Assembly (NCBI GenBank): GCA_016649925.1
Contig: JAENWO010000012.1
Location: forward strand, 1-17,126
Reading direction: 5' to 3'
Origin: Actinomycetales bacterium
GTDB lineage: Bacteria; Actinomycetota; Actinomycetes; Actinomycetales; Beutenbergiaceae
Length of the DNA stretch: 17,126 nt
Part shown: positions 1-7,225 of the stretch, in pieces
Position numbering within the stretch: position 1 is the first letter of the stretch
How the letters are laid out: each line of letters begins with the position of its first letter
Notes under the pieces: generated by a model
Seen by the model: the letters and a program-made list of their open reading frames with translations, nothing else
Database searches by the model: none
Told to the model about the DNA's origin: nothing
Translations under genes and position numbers: made by a program

Positions 1-142
1 CGGCGTCCCGGCGGGCTTCCCCGCGGGGTCCTTCCTGCTCCGGGTCCAGGTGGACGGGGCGATCAGCCCGCTGGAGGTCGACGAGGACCCGAACAGCCCG
101 ACGCACCAGCAGTACGTGGGCCCGTTGATCGGGGTGACATGA
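1..142 (+). CDS. 3' end of a probable Pvc16/DUF4255-type tail terminator protein (partial)
   Basis: The frame starting at base 2 stays open and ends at TGA 140-142, giving the last 46 residues of a protein whose start lies outside the window. The visible tail has a strand-like stretch (FLLRVQVDGAISPLEVD), then a DPNSPT turn and a YVGP ending. This resembles the C-terminal Ig-like end of DUF4255 (Pvc16-type) proteins, which in other eCIS loci sit next to the ATPase gene and cap the sheath-tube end of the particle. The assignment rests on a short C-terminal segment plus position, so it is tentative. Its stop overlaps the start of the ATPase gene (ATGA), so the two are probably translationally coupled. 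Confidence 0.5.
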   Translation, partial: GVPAGFPAGSFLLRVQVDGAISPLEVDEDPNSPTHQQYVGPLIGVT

Positions 143-2097
143 GCGCCACCGCACCCACCCTGAGCGTCGGGCAGTGGCGTGAGCACAACGACGCCTACCT
201 CTCCACGGCCCTGGACTGGCTGCGCCTGCGGCTGGCCGCGGCCGCACCGGCGCCGCACGGCGTCGAGGAGCGGCAGGTGCACGAGGCGCACGTCCGGCTC
301 CTCGAGGCCGAACGCACCTTCCCGCCGCCGGCCCTGCTGCTGCTCTCGGAGGCGCTCGGCCTGTCCCGGTTCGAGCAGGACGTCGTCCTGTTGTGCTGCG
401 CCATGGAGCTGGACACCCGCACGGGTGCCCTGTGCGCCGCGGCCCAGGACGATCCGCGCAAGCCGGTCCCGACGTTCGCGCTCGCGATGGCGGTGCTGGA
501 GGACCCCGAGTGGTCCGCCCTCTCGCCCACGGGGTCGCTGCGCGCGTGGCGGCTCGTCGACGTCGACGCGAGGTCGGGGGAGCCGCTGGTCCTGCGCGCC
601 CTGCGGGCCGACGAGCGGGTGGTCCACTTCGTCAAGGGCCTCAACGTCCTCGACGAGAGACTGTCCGTGCTCCTGCGTCCGCTGGACCACTCGCCCGAGC
701 CGTTGCCGCCCTCGCAGGAGGCGGTCGTCGACGCCGTCGCGGCTTCCGCGGCGGATGGCACCGGAGCACTGCTGCAGCTGGTGGGCAGCAACCGCGCCAG
801 CCGGGTCTCCCTGGCGTCACGGGTGGCGACCCGGCTCGGGCTGCTGCTCCACGAGCTGCCCGTCGCGGCCCTGCCCCTCGGCCTCGCGGACGCGGGGGAC
901 CTCGCGCGGCTGTGGCGTCGCGAGGCGAGGCTGCTGCCGCTCGCGCTCCTGGTGACCGCCGACGACGGCGACCTGACCGCGGTCCAGGTCACCGCCGTCC
1001 GTCGGCTGGCGGAGGAGGCCGACTCGCCCGTCCTGCTCGGCCTCGCCCAGGTGTGCGGTGACCTCGCCGATGTCTCGGTGGTGCACGACGCGGCGACCCC
1101 CACCAAGGCGGAGCAGCGGGCCCTGTGGCGCGGTGCGCTCGGCGAGGACGGCTCCGACGCCGCGGCGGGGCTCGCCACGGAGCTCGACCTCGACGCCACC
1201 GAGATCGAGCGGGTCGCCCGGTCGGCGCGGGCCGGCGGTGACGGCGACCTCGCAGTCGCCGCCCGGGCCCGGGGCATGTCGCTCTACCGTCCCCACCTGG
1301 ATGCGCTCGCGCAGCGGCTGAGACCGGCCGCGACGTGGGCCGACATCGTCCTGCCCGCCGAGCCCCTGCGTCTGCTGCGCACGATGGCCCACGAGGCGAG
1401 GCACCGCGGGGTGGTCTACGACGACTGGGGATGGCGGCAGCGCTCGCCCCGTGGCCTCGGCATCAGCGCGCTCTTCACCGGGGAGAGCGGTACCGGCAAG
1501 ACCATGGCCGCGGAGGTGCTCGCCGGCGACCTCGGGCTCGACCTGTACCGGATCGACCTCTCCGGTGTGGTGAGCAAGTACATCGGCGAGACGGAGAAGA
1601 ACCTCCGCCGCTTGTTCGACGCCGCCGAGCACGGCGGCGTGATCCTGTTCTTCGACGAGGCCGACGCCCTGTTCGGCCGGCGCAGCGAGGTCCGGGACAG
1701 CCATGACCGTTACGCCAACATCGAGGTGAACTACCTGCTGCAGCGGATGGAGTCCTACCACGGCCTGGCGGTCCTCGCGACGAACCTGCGCAGCGCCCTC
1801 GACCCGGCGTTCACCCGGCGGCTGCGCTTCATCGTGCCGTTCGTGCTGCCCGGGCCGCCGGAGCGGGAGCGGATCTGGGCCGCCGCGTTCCCCCCGCAGG
1901 TGCCGACGGACGGCCTGGACCCGCGCCGGCTGGCCCGGCTCGACCTCAGCGGCGCACTGATCCACTCGATCGCGCTGCACGCCGCGTTCTTCGCCGCGAC
2001 GCAGGGCCGCGCCGTGGCGATGGAGCACGTGCTCGACGCCGCCCGGTTGGAGCTGCGCAAGGCGGATCGCTCCACCAACGAGGTGGAGGCGGTATGA
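139..2097 (+). CDS. AAA+ ATPase of the eCIS (Afp15/Pvc15-like)
   Basis: This 652-residue protein matches the ATPase found in nearly all eCIS loci, thought to act in the cytoplasm during particle assembly or disassembly. The C-terminal AAA+ module is intact. It has Walker A GESGTGKT at 448-455 (Lys454), VVSKYIGETEKNL just after it, Walker B ILFFDEAD at 502-509, sensor-1 ATN at 547-549 and an arginine-finger region FTRRLRF at 558-564. The stretch RSEVRDSHDRYAN between Walker B and sensor 1 is typical of the family. Residues about 190-340 look like a second, degenerate AAA module: the P-loop position reads GSNRASRVS (216-224) with no lysine, and LLVTADD (270-276) sits where Walker B would be. 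The N-terminal 190 residues appear helical. The ATG overlaps the upstream stop and the gene ends in an ATGA overlap with the next one. The family call is secure; the exact role in this organism is inferred. Confidence 0.95.
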   Translation: MSATAPTLSVGQWREHNDAYLSTALDWLRLRLAAAAPAPHGVEERQVHEAHVRLLEAERTFPPPALLLLSEALGLSRFEQDVVLLCCAMELDTRTGALCAAAQDDPRKPVPTFALAMAVLEDPEWSALSPTGSLRAWRLVDVDARSGEPLVLRALRADERVVHFVKGLNVLDERLSVLLRPLDHSPEPLPPSQEAVVDAVAASAADGTGALLQLVGSNRASRVSLASRVATRLGLLLHELPVAALPLGLADAGDLARLWRREARLLPLALLVTADDGDLTAVQVTAVRRLAEEADSPVLLGLAQVCGDLADVSVVHDAATPTKAEQRALWRGALGEDGSDAAAGLATELDLDATEIERVARSARAGGDGDLAVAARARGMSLYRPHLDALAQRLRPAATWADIVLPAEPLRLLRTMAHEARHRGVVYDDWGWRQRSPRGLGISALFTGESGTGKTMAAEVLAGDLGLDLYRIDLSGVVSKYIGETEKNLRRLFDAAEHGGVILFFDEADALFGRRSEVRDSHDRYANIEVNYLLQRMESYHGLAVLATNLRSALDPAFTRRLRFIVPFVLPGPPERERIWAAAFPPQVPTDGLDPRRLARLDLSGALIHSIALHAAFFAATQGRAVAMEHVLDAARLELRKADRSTNEVEAV

Positions 2098-2357
2098 GGA
2101 TCGAGGTGCACATCGAACGTCTCGTGGTGGAGGGGATGCCGCTGCGTCGTGGTGACGCCGCGGCCCTGCGTGAGGCGTTCGAGCTCGAGCTCACCGGCCG
2201 GCTGGCGGGCGCGGACGCGAGCGCGTTCGTCCCCTCCGCCGAACCCGGCCGTCGCCTGAGCGCCTCGGTGGGCCCCGGCGGCGGACCTCGCGACGTCGGC
2301 CGGAGCGTCGCCTCCGCCCTGGGGCAGGCCCTGCGCGGTGGGGAGCCGGGGAGATGA
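2094..2357 (+). CDS. small uncharacterised eCIS-associated protein
   Basis: An 87-residue protein that I cannot assign to a named family. It starts with an alternating strand-like segment (MRIEVHIERLVVEGM), followed by a predicted helix (LREAFELELTGRLAG, about 24-40), then a Gly/Pro/Arg-rich loop and a short C-terminal helix. It has no signal peptide, membrane segment or cysteines. Start support is good: GGAGG at 2085-2089 is 4 bases before the ATG, and start and stop both sit in ATGA overlaps with the flanking ATPase and DUF4157 genes. Small genes in this position recur in actinobacterial eCIS loci as far as I recall, so it is likely a real gene. A role as an adaptor or chaperone between ATPase and payload is only a guess. 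Confidence 0.8.
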   Translation: MRIEVHIERLVVEGMPLRRGDAAALREAFELELTGRLAGADASAFVPSAEPGRRLSASVGPGGGPRDVGRSVASALGQALRGGEPGR

Positions 2358-5050
2358 CCGGCCTGTGGTGGGTTCGCCCCCGGCGCGAGCTCGACGCCGA
2401 CGACCTCGCGGCCAACGCCCTGGGCCTGAGCCCCTCCGAGCTCGCGCGGTCCGCCACTGCCGCGAGGCGGGTGGTCCTCGGCGACGGGATCGGCCACCCA
2501 CTCGACGACGACGTGCGCGCCGACCTGGAGGCGCGCTTTGCCGTCGACCTCACGCAGGTGCGGGTGCGCCCCCGGGACGAGCGGGTGGCCTCCAGGGGCG
2601 CCCTCGCCGAGACGGTGGGGACCCGTATCGCGTTCGCCCCGGGCCGGTTCGCGCCCCGCTCGCCGGCCGGTCGGGAGCTGCTCGCCCACGAGGTGGCGCA
2701 CGTCGTCCAGGGGCGAGGGGGCGCGCCGGCGACGATGGCGCCGAAGAAGGATGTCGGGGCCAAGCCGTTCCACCAGGAGGTGATCGACGAGTTCGGCCGC
2801 ACCTGGGGCAAGCACGAGATCGCGCTGCGTCCGATCCTCGCGCTGTGCGGGGCCGTCGACGCGGAGCAGACCACCGGGATCAGTGACCTGGTGGCGGCCC
2901 TGGACAAGGTCGACGGGTACCTCCTGCCGACGAACTTCCCCTCCGGCCCGGTCGCCGTGGAGCTGACCACCCGCCTCGTCCTGCTCGGCCACGCACCCGC
3001 CGCGGCGAGGTTCCGGAACTGGTACCTGCGGCTGCCCGGAACGGCGCCGCTGGGCCGACGGACCGCGACCCGGCGCTACTACGACGACGAGGTGTGGCAC
3101 TGGGGGGAGGTCCGCGAGCGGCTCCGGGCCCGGGTCGACTGGTCCGACGGGACGGCGTCGCTGGGCGTCCTCGACGGCCTGGGCTCGTTCTTCCACCTGC
3201 TGCAGTCGGAGCGCGACGGCCTGGACAAGACGGAGCTGGTGGCTGACACCAAGCGGGTCAAGGAGCTGTACGAGTCCCTCGGCGGCGTCGGTTTCGGGTT
3301 CGAGACCAAGCCGAACATCACGATCTCCCGGTACGCGGGCAGCCTCGTCGGGCTGATGCGGGACGCCTTCGTCGGCGTCCAGGCCGCCTTCCAGGCCGTG
3401 CTGGAGCGGGCCGTCGCGGACCTCGCGGCCACGAAGAACCGCACGCTCCTGGACGCGCTCGAGCAACGGCTCGGCTCGGTGCTGGGCACGCTCAGCCTCC
3501 CCCAGGGTTCCACCGAGCTCGAGATCAACGAGTGGGTCTGGCGCAAGCGGGGCCGCAAGGACGTCCTGCGCCAGGTCGACTTCTTTCCCGACGACAAGCG
3601 GGCGGCCAAGCGGGAGATCACGCTCGAGTCCTACGACGCCACCGACGAGGGGATGTTCATCGGCCCGGCGAAGGAGATCGACCACCGCCGCATCGTCGCC
3701 ATCCGCACGCAGCAGATCGGCGCGGTCAAGCGGATCTACGGGTTCGAGGCGGACAAGCAAGGGAGGCAGACCGCCGAGGCCAAGGAGAACGAGGCCGCGC
3801 TCCCGGCCGCCGGCGCCGACGGGTTGCAGCTGCACAGCGACGACGACTGGCGCCGCTTCCTGCTGGCGAAGTTCGAGGCTCACCTGGCGACGTCGTCGTC
3901 GCCGGACGAGTCGCTCACCGCGGTCATCGACCTCCTGCGCCTCTACCTGGCCGCGTTCACCACGCACTCCCCGATGAACATCGAGGACCTGGGCGACGAC
4001 CTGCTCCGCGTCAGCTTCCCCCGGACCCTCGCCGGCCAGCTCGTCCACGACTGCGGCGTGTACGCCCTGAGGATCACCTACCTGCTCTCGCTGCTGCGCA
4101 ACCACCCGTCCCTGGCGCTGAGGTTCCGCTGGATCCAGCTCCCGGTCCACATCGGCCTCATCGTCACCGGCGCACCGGGCCTGAGTACCTGGGTGGTGCA
4201 CAACGACGAGTTCAAGATCGCGTCCGCGGCCGTGACGAAGGAGTTCCGGGACAGGTGGGACTCCGTGGACGCGTCCGGTGAGCCGCGCGCCCCGCGCGCC
4301 GCGGGTGGTGGGGCCGCCGCGGCGGGTGGTGGGGCGACGAGGGCCACCGACAACCGGTTCCTCGGCGAGCTGGCCGCGAATGAGTTCGTGGAGAACACCG
4401 ACGCGCCGTTCCTGATCTCCGACGTCCCGGACCTCGGCGGGAAGAGCGAGAAGGTCGACAAGGACCGGCTGGTCGCCTTTTACCGCAGCCTCATGCACAC
4501 CCAGCTCTTCGGGTCCGTCACCGGCGACCCGAAGAGCCCGTACTACCAGTTCCACCTGCGCTACCTGCAGCTGCTGGAGAAGACGCGCGCCCACCACAAC
4601 ACCTGGCTCGTGCCCTACTGGAACGTGGTGGCTCACCCTGCATGGCAGCAGCACCGCAGGGCCCTCGAGCAAGCCCGGTCCGCACTGCTCGCCGCGGCCA
4701 CGCCCCAGGCCGTGACACTCGCCCAGCAGCGGTTCGCCGCAGCCCGCACACGGTACCTGTCCGCCGCCGTCGACTCCGTGACGATCCCCGGCGGCCTGAC
4801 GAAGGTGGTCGACGCGGCCCAGCCCATCCAGCAGCTCTCCGGGGAGATCATCGACGCTTTGACGACGAAGCCGGAGATTCTCGCCAAGGGCGTCTCGCGC
4901 GCCTCCGCCGCCCGGGTGGCGGTGACCCTCGACACCGCGGGGCCCTGGTGGAAAGCGCAGATCGACAGCCACCTGTCTGACCTGGGCAACGACGTGCTCT
5001 CACCGCCGCCGTTCGCCGAGGAGAAGGACCGCCTCAGGGTGGTGGACTGA
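2354..5050 (+). CDS. DUF4157 (eCIS core domain) protein, putative payload with a possible C-H-D thiol-hydrolase site
   Basis: This is an 898-residue protein. Residues about 45-120 form a DUF4157 domain: LDDDVRADLEARF at 50-62, then LLAHEVAHVVQ with the zinc-site pattern HEVAH at 112-116. This domain is a hallmark of eCIS-associated proteins and is often the N-terminal module of toxins or effectors. Residues 130-540 are mostly helical with no family I can name. A conserved-looking HDCGVYALRI helix follows (Cys567), then a strand LPVHIGLIV (His599), then WVVHND (His616, Asn617, Asp618). That Cys-His-Asn/Asp order suits a papain-like or transglutaminase-like fold. An Ala/Gly-rich linker (about 641-663) leads to a helical C-terminal part (664-898). 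There is no signal peptide or membrane segment. It overlaps the upstream stop (ATGA), and GGGAG at 2341-2345 is a plausible ribosome site. DUF4157 is confident; payload role and thiol site are inferred. Confidence 0.85.
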   Translation: MTGLWWVRPRRELDADDLAANALGLSPSELARSATAARRVVLGDGIGHPLDDDVRADLEARFAVDLTQVRVRPRDERVASRGALAETVGTRIAFAPGRFAPRSPAGRELLAHEVAHVVQGRGGAPATMAPKKDVGAKPFHQEVIDEFGRTWGKHEIALRPILALCGAVDAEQTTGISDLVAALDKVDGYLLPTNFPSGPVAVELTTRLVLLGHAPAAARFRNWYLRLPGTAPLGRRTATRRYYDDEVWHWGEVRERLRARVDWSDGTASLGVLDGLGSFFHLLQSERDGLDKTELVADTKRVKELYESLGGVGFGFETKPNITISRYAGSLVGLMRDAFVGVQAAFQAVLERAVADLAATKNRTLLDALEQRLGSVLGTLSLPQGSTELEINEWVWRKRGRKDVLRQVDFFPDDKRAAKREITLESYDATDEGMFIGPAKEIDHRRIVAIRTQQIGAVKRIYGFEADKQGRQTAEAKENEAALPAAGADGLQLHSDDDWRRFLLAKFEAHLATSSSPDESLTAVIDLLRLYLAAFTTHSPMNIEDLGDDLLRVSFPRTLAGQLVHDCGVYALRITYLLSLLRNHPSLALRFRWIQLPVHIGLIVTGAPGLSTWVVHNDEFKIASAAVTKEFRDRWDSVDASGEPRAPRAAGGGAAAAGGGATRATDNRFLGELAANEFVENTDAPFLISDVPDLGGKSEKVDKDRLVAFYRSLMHTQLFGSVTGDPKSPYYQFHLRYLQLLEKTRAHHNTWLVPYWNVVAHPAWQQHRRALEQARSALLAAATPQAVTLAQQRFAAARTRYLSAAVDSVTIPGGLTKVVDAAQPIQQLSGEIIDALTTKPEILAKGVSRASAARVAVTLDTAGPWWKAQIDSHLSDLGNDVLSPPPFAEEKDRLRVVD
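4301..4335 (+). repeat. 14-base direct repeat encoding an Ala/Gly linker
   Basis: GCGGGTGGTGGGGC occurs at 4301-4314 and again at 4322-4335, 21 bases apart, so the repeat is in frame and encodes two AGGGA units in the linker of the DUF4157 protein (residues about 650-661). It probably arose by a small in-frame duplication. Confidence 0.8.
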
Positions 5051-5052
5051 CG

Positions 5053-7218
5053 ATGACCACGATGTTCGAGACCGAGAGGGTGCCGGTGAGCGAGCCGGCG
5101 CCGGTGGGGCCGGCGCGGGAGATGGACGAGCGTCGTCCGGTCGGACGCGACCGGCAGCTCGACGCCGGACGCGAGCCGGAGCGCGACCCCGCGCCGCTCG
5201 GACGCGACCCCGGACCGGGACGGGGTGCGGCGAGGAGTCAGGACTTCACGAAGGTGCCGGTCGGCGGGAGGTCCCCAACAAGCGCCGGGACGGCGGGACG
5301 GTCCTCCACCTCCGGTGGCGTCCTGCAGGACGTCGGCAGCTTCTTCTCGGGTCTCGTCTCGCGACCCGGGGCCACCATCGGGCGCCTGTTCGGCGCTGAG
5401 TCCTACTCGCAGCCCGAGCTCGCCCGGTACCTCGAGCACCTGTTGCGGCGCGACGACATCGAGGGGGACTTCGACAGCGACAACAAGGCGCGCGCCGTCG
5501 TCAAGCGGTGGAAGAGCGCCACCGCCGGGTTCGACCTGAGCGGTCGGCAGAAGGCCCTCCTCATCCGCGAGCTGCTCTCGGGCGCCACAGCCGGTGCCGA
5601 CGAGGCCGCGATCCTCGACGTGCTCACCCTCGCCGAGGACGGCGACCTGCGGCTCATCTTCCGAGCGGTGCCCGTCGCCGATCTGCTCGGCGACCTCGAC
5701 GGCGCGAACAGCAGACGGCTGCGGGCCTGGCTCGACACCCGCTTCGAGGGCGGCCAGCAGGCGGTCAGCAAGGACGACGTCCGGCCGAAGGGCGGCCTGC
5801 CCCCCGGCGCCCCGCTCTTCGGTTACGACTGGGCCCACCTCCGCCTCAGGCTCGAAGGGAGCTACCGGCCGGAGGAGATCATCGAGGAGCTGGCGCGGCA
5901 CGACCCCGCTGAGCGCGAACGGGCAGCCAAGGACCTGGCCGTCGAGCGGAACCGCGTCGGGGCGAGGGTCCTCGAGCTCTCGGACCAGGCCGGCCACGCC
6001 GCCGACAAGGCCGCGAAGGCAACGCTCGAGGAGGAGGTCAGGGCGCTCGCGGCCAAGCGTGCGCGGATGGACGTCGTGATGGAGGACGCCTTCAAGGACA
6101 TCGCGGTTGTGGAGAGACCCGCGGAGCTCGCCGCGAAGGCGGTGACGCTCACGCCCGACCAGAAGAAGGCGGCGCGCGAGGCCCTCGCGCCGCCGGTGAC
6201 GCCGGGGCCCGGTGGTGCGCCGACGTCCTTCCAGGACAAGGTTCCCGGGGAGAAGCAGACCTACGAGGAGAAGTTGCGTGCTCTCACGCCCGGCATCATC
6301 GAGGACCACTGGAGCCGCCAGGCCAAGGATCGCCAGCCGGCCGACCACAGCGACCCGACCAAGATGCACACGCTGACCGAGATGGAGGACGTGGCCAAGG
6401 TCAGCAAGGACGAGACCGACGTCGTTCTCGGCGGCTACTACGACCAGGGCGGGCACCCGCCGATGAAGGCGGACCGGCCCGGAAGCCGCCGCAGCCTGCA
6501 CGACCTGTGGGCGGACACGCAGTCCTACCTGACCGACTCGACCACGACGTTCGCCGACAAGCGGGCGCTGGCCAGGGCCCTCGTCGCCTACTTCTTCCAG
6601 GCGGACAAGGACACCGTCGCGCCGCTGAACCGTGCCCACCACGCCTCGCCCAGCTTCGATTTGAACAACAGGCCGCGCAACCCTGAGGCGGCGTCTCAGG
6701 TCAAGGTCGCCGAGGAGATGACGACGACGGCACCGCAGGTACGCAGACTCAACGAGATCGACCGGGGCTGGGACGCGTCGGCCGATTCGAGGACCCACGA
6801 CGTCAACATCCAGCTGTTCAGGCCGAAGGGAGCCGTCGAGAACGACCAGGACTTCATGTGGGACATGTTCCAGACCCTGATCCACGAGTATCTGCACACG
6901 CTGGCGCACCCGAGGTACCGCACGTTCGCGAACGGGTTCGGTGGCCGATCACCGCAGTACAACACCCTGATCGAGGGCATGGACTCGTTCCTCGACGAGG
7001 TGGTCTGGGCCAACATCGCGTCCCGCGTCGCCGACCCGGCGTTGCGGGCGAAGGTGGAGGGGCCGGCGCATGCGAAGCTGCGGCCGATCCACGTCAAGCA
7101 CGCCTCCCGACGCCGGTACGCCTCGTTCGCGGAGGCCGTGCGCCTCGTCACCGTCGTCGGCTTCCGGAACGTGATCCTCGCCTACTTCAAGGGCGACATC
7201 GCCCGGATCGGAGGATGA
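5053..7218 (+). CDS. putative eCIS payload with C-terminal HEYLH metallopeptidase-like domain
   Basis: This is a 721-residue protein. Residues 1-88 are a low-complexity, Arg/Asp/Pro/Gly-rich, probably disordered leader. A short segment follows (VGSFFSGLV, 94-102). Residues about 140-232 match a helical pattern (DSDNKARAVV, KALLIRELLSGATAGADE) that I recall as recurrent in DUF4157-type eCIS proteins. Residues about 274-350 form a charged, probably coiled-coil segment. The C-terminal part carries HEYLH at 611-615, followed by YNTLIEGMDSFLDE with Glu641. HExxH plus a glutamate about 26 residues later is the gluzincin-type zinc ligand arrangement, so a zinc peptidase acting in the target cell is likely. 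No Sec signal is seen, which suits loading into a particle from the cytoplasm. Only two bases separate it from the DUF4157 gene. A second in-frame ATG at 5062 is an alternative start. Substrate and target are unknown. Confidence 0.85.
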   Translation: MTTMFETERVPVSEPAPVGPAREMDERRPVGRDRQLDAGREPERDPAPLGRDPGPGRGAARSQDFTKVPVGGRSPTSAGTAGRSSTSGGVLQDVGSFFSGLVSRPGATIGRLFGAESYSQPELARYLEHLLRRDDIEGDFDSDNKARAVVKRWKSATAGFDLSGRQKALLIRELLSGATAGADEAAILDVLTLAEDGDLRLIFRAVPVADLLGDLDGANSRRLRAWLDTRFEGGQQAVSKDDVRPKGGLPPGAPLFGYDWAHLRLRLEGSYRPEEIIEELARHDPAERERAAKDLAVERNRVGARVLELSDQAGHAADKAAKATLEEEVRALAAKRARMDVVMEDAFKDIAVVERPAELAAKAVTLTPDQKKAAREALAPPVTPGPGGAPTSFQDKVPGEKQTYEEKLRALTPGIIEDHWSRQAKDRQPADHSDPTKMHTLTEMEDVAKVSKDETDVVLGGYYDQGGHPPMKADRPGSRRSLHDLWADTQSYLTDSTTTFADKRALARALVAYFFQADKDTVAPLNRAHHASPSFDLNNRPRNPEAASQVKVAEEMTTTAPQVRRLNEIDRGWDASADSRTHDVNIQLFRPKGAVENDQDFMWDMFQTLIHEYLHTLAHPRYRTFANGFGGRSPQYNTLIEGMDSFLDEVVWANIASRVADPALRAKVEGPAHAKLRPIHVKHASRRRYASFAEAVRLVTVVGFRNVILAYFKGDIARIGG
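5142..5207 (+). repeat. three in-frame CGGACGCGA repeats in the payload leader
   Basis: CGGACGCGA occurs at 5142-5150, 5166-5174 and 5199-5207. Spacings of 24 and 33 bases keep the frame, giving Gly-Arg-Asp, Gly-Arg-Glu and Gly-Arg-Asp units in the disordered N-terminus (residues about 31-52) of the HEYLH protein. Confidence 0.8.
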
Positions 7219-7225
7219 GGAAGCC

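Noticed and set aside
2687..2701. HEVAH of the DUF4157 domain taken alone as proof of an active peptidase
   Set aside because: DUF4157 domains commonly carry this pattern and catalytic activity is not established from it; I treat it as a domain marker.
1946..4972. 1008-residue open frame on the minus strand
   Set aside because: It lies opposite the ATPase end, the small protein and the DUF4157 gene, all of which have clear family motifs or ribosome sites. Its product is compositionally Arg/Gly/Val/Asp-biased with no motifs; long antisense frames are expected at this GC content.
4633..6909. 758-residue open frame on the minus strand
   Set aside because: It runs antisense to the DUF4157 and HEYLH payload genes with shadow-type composition and no recognisable domain.
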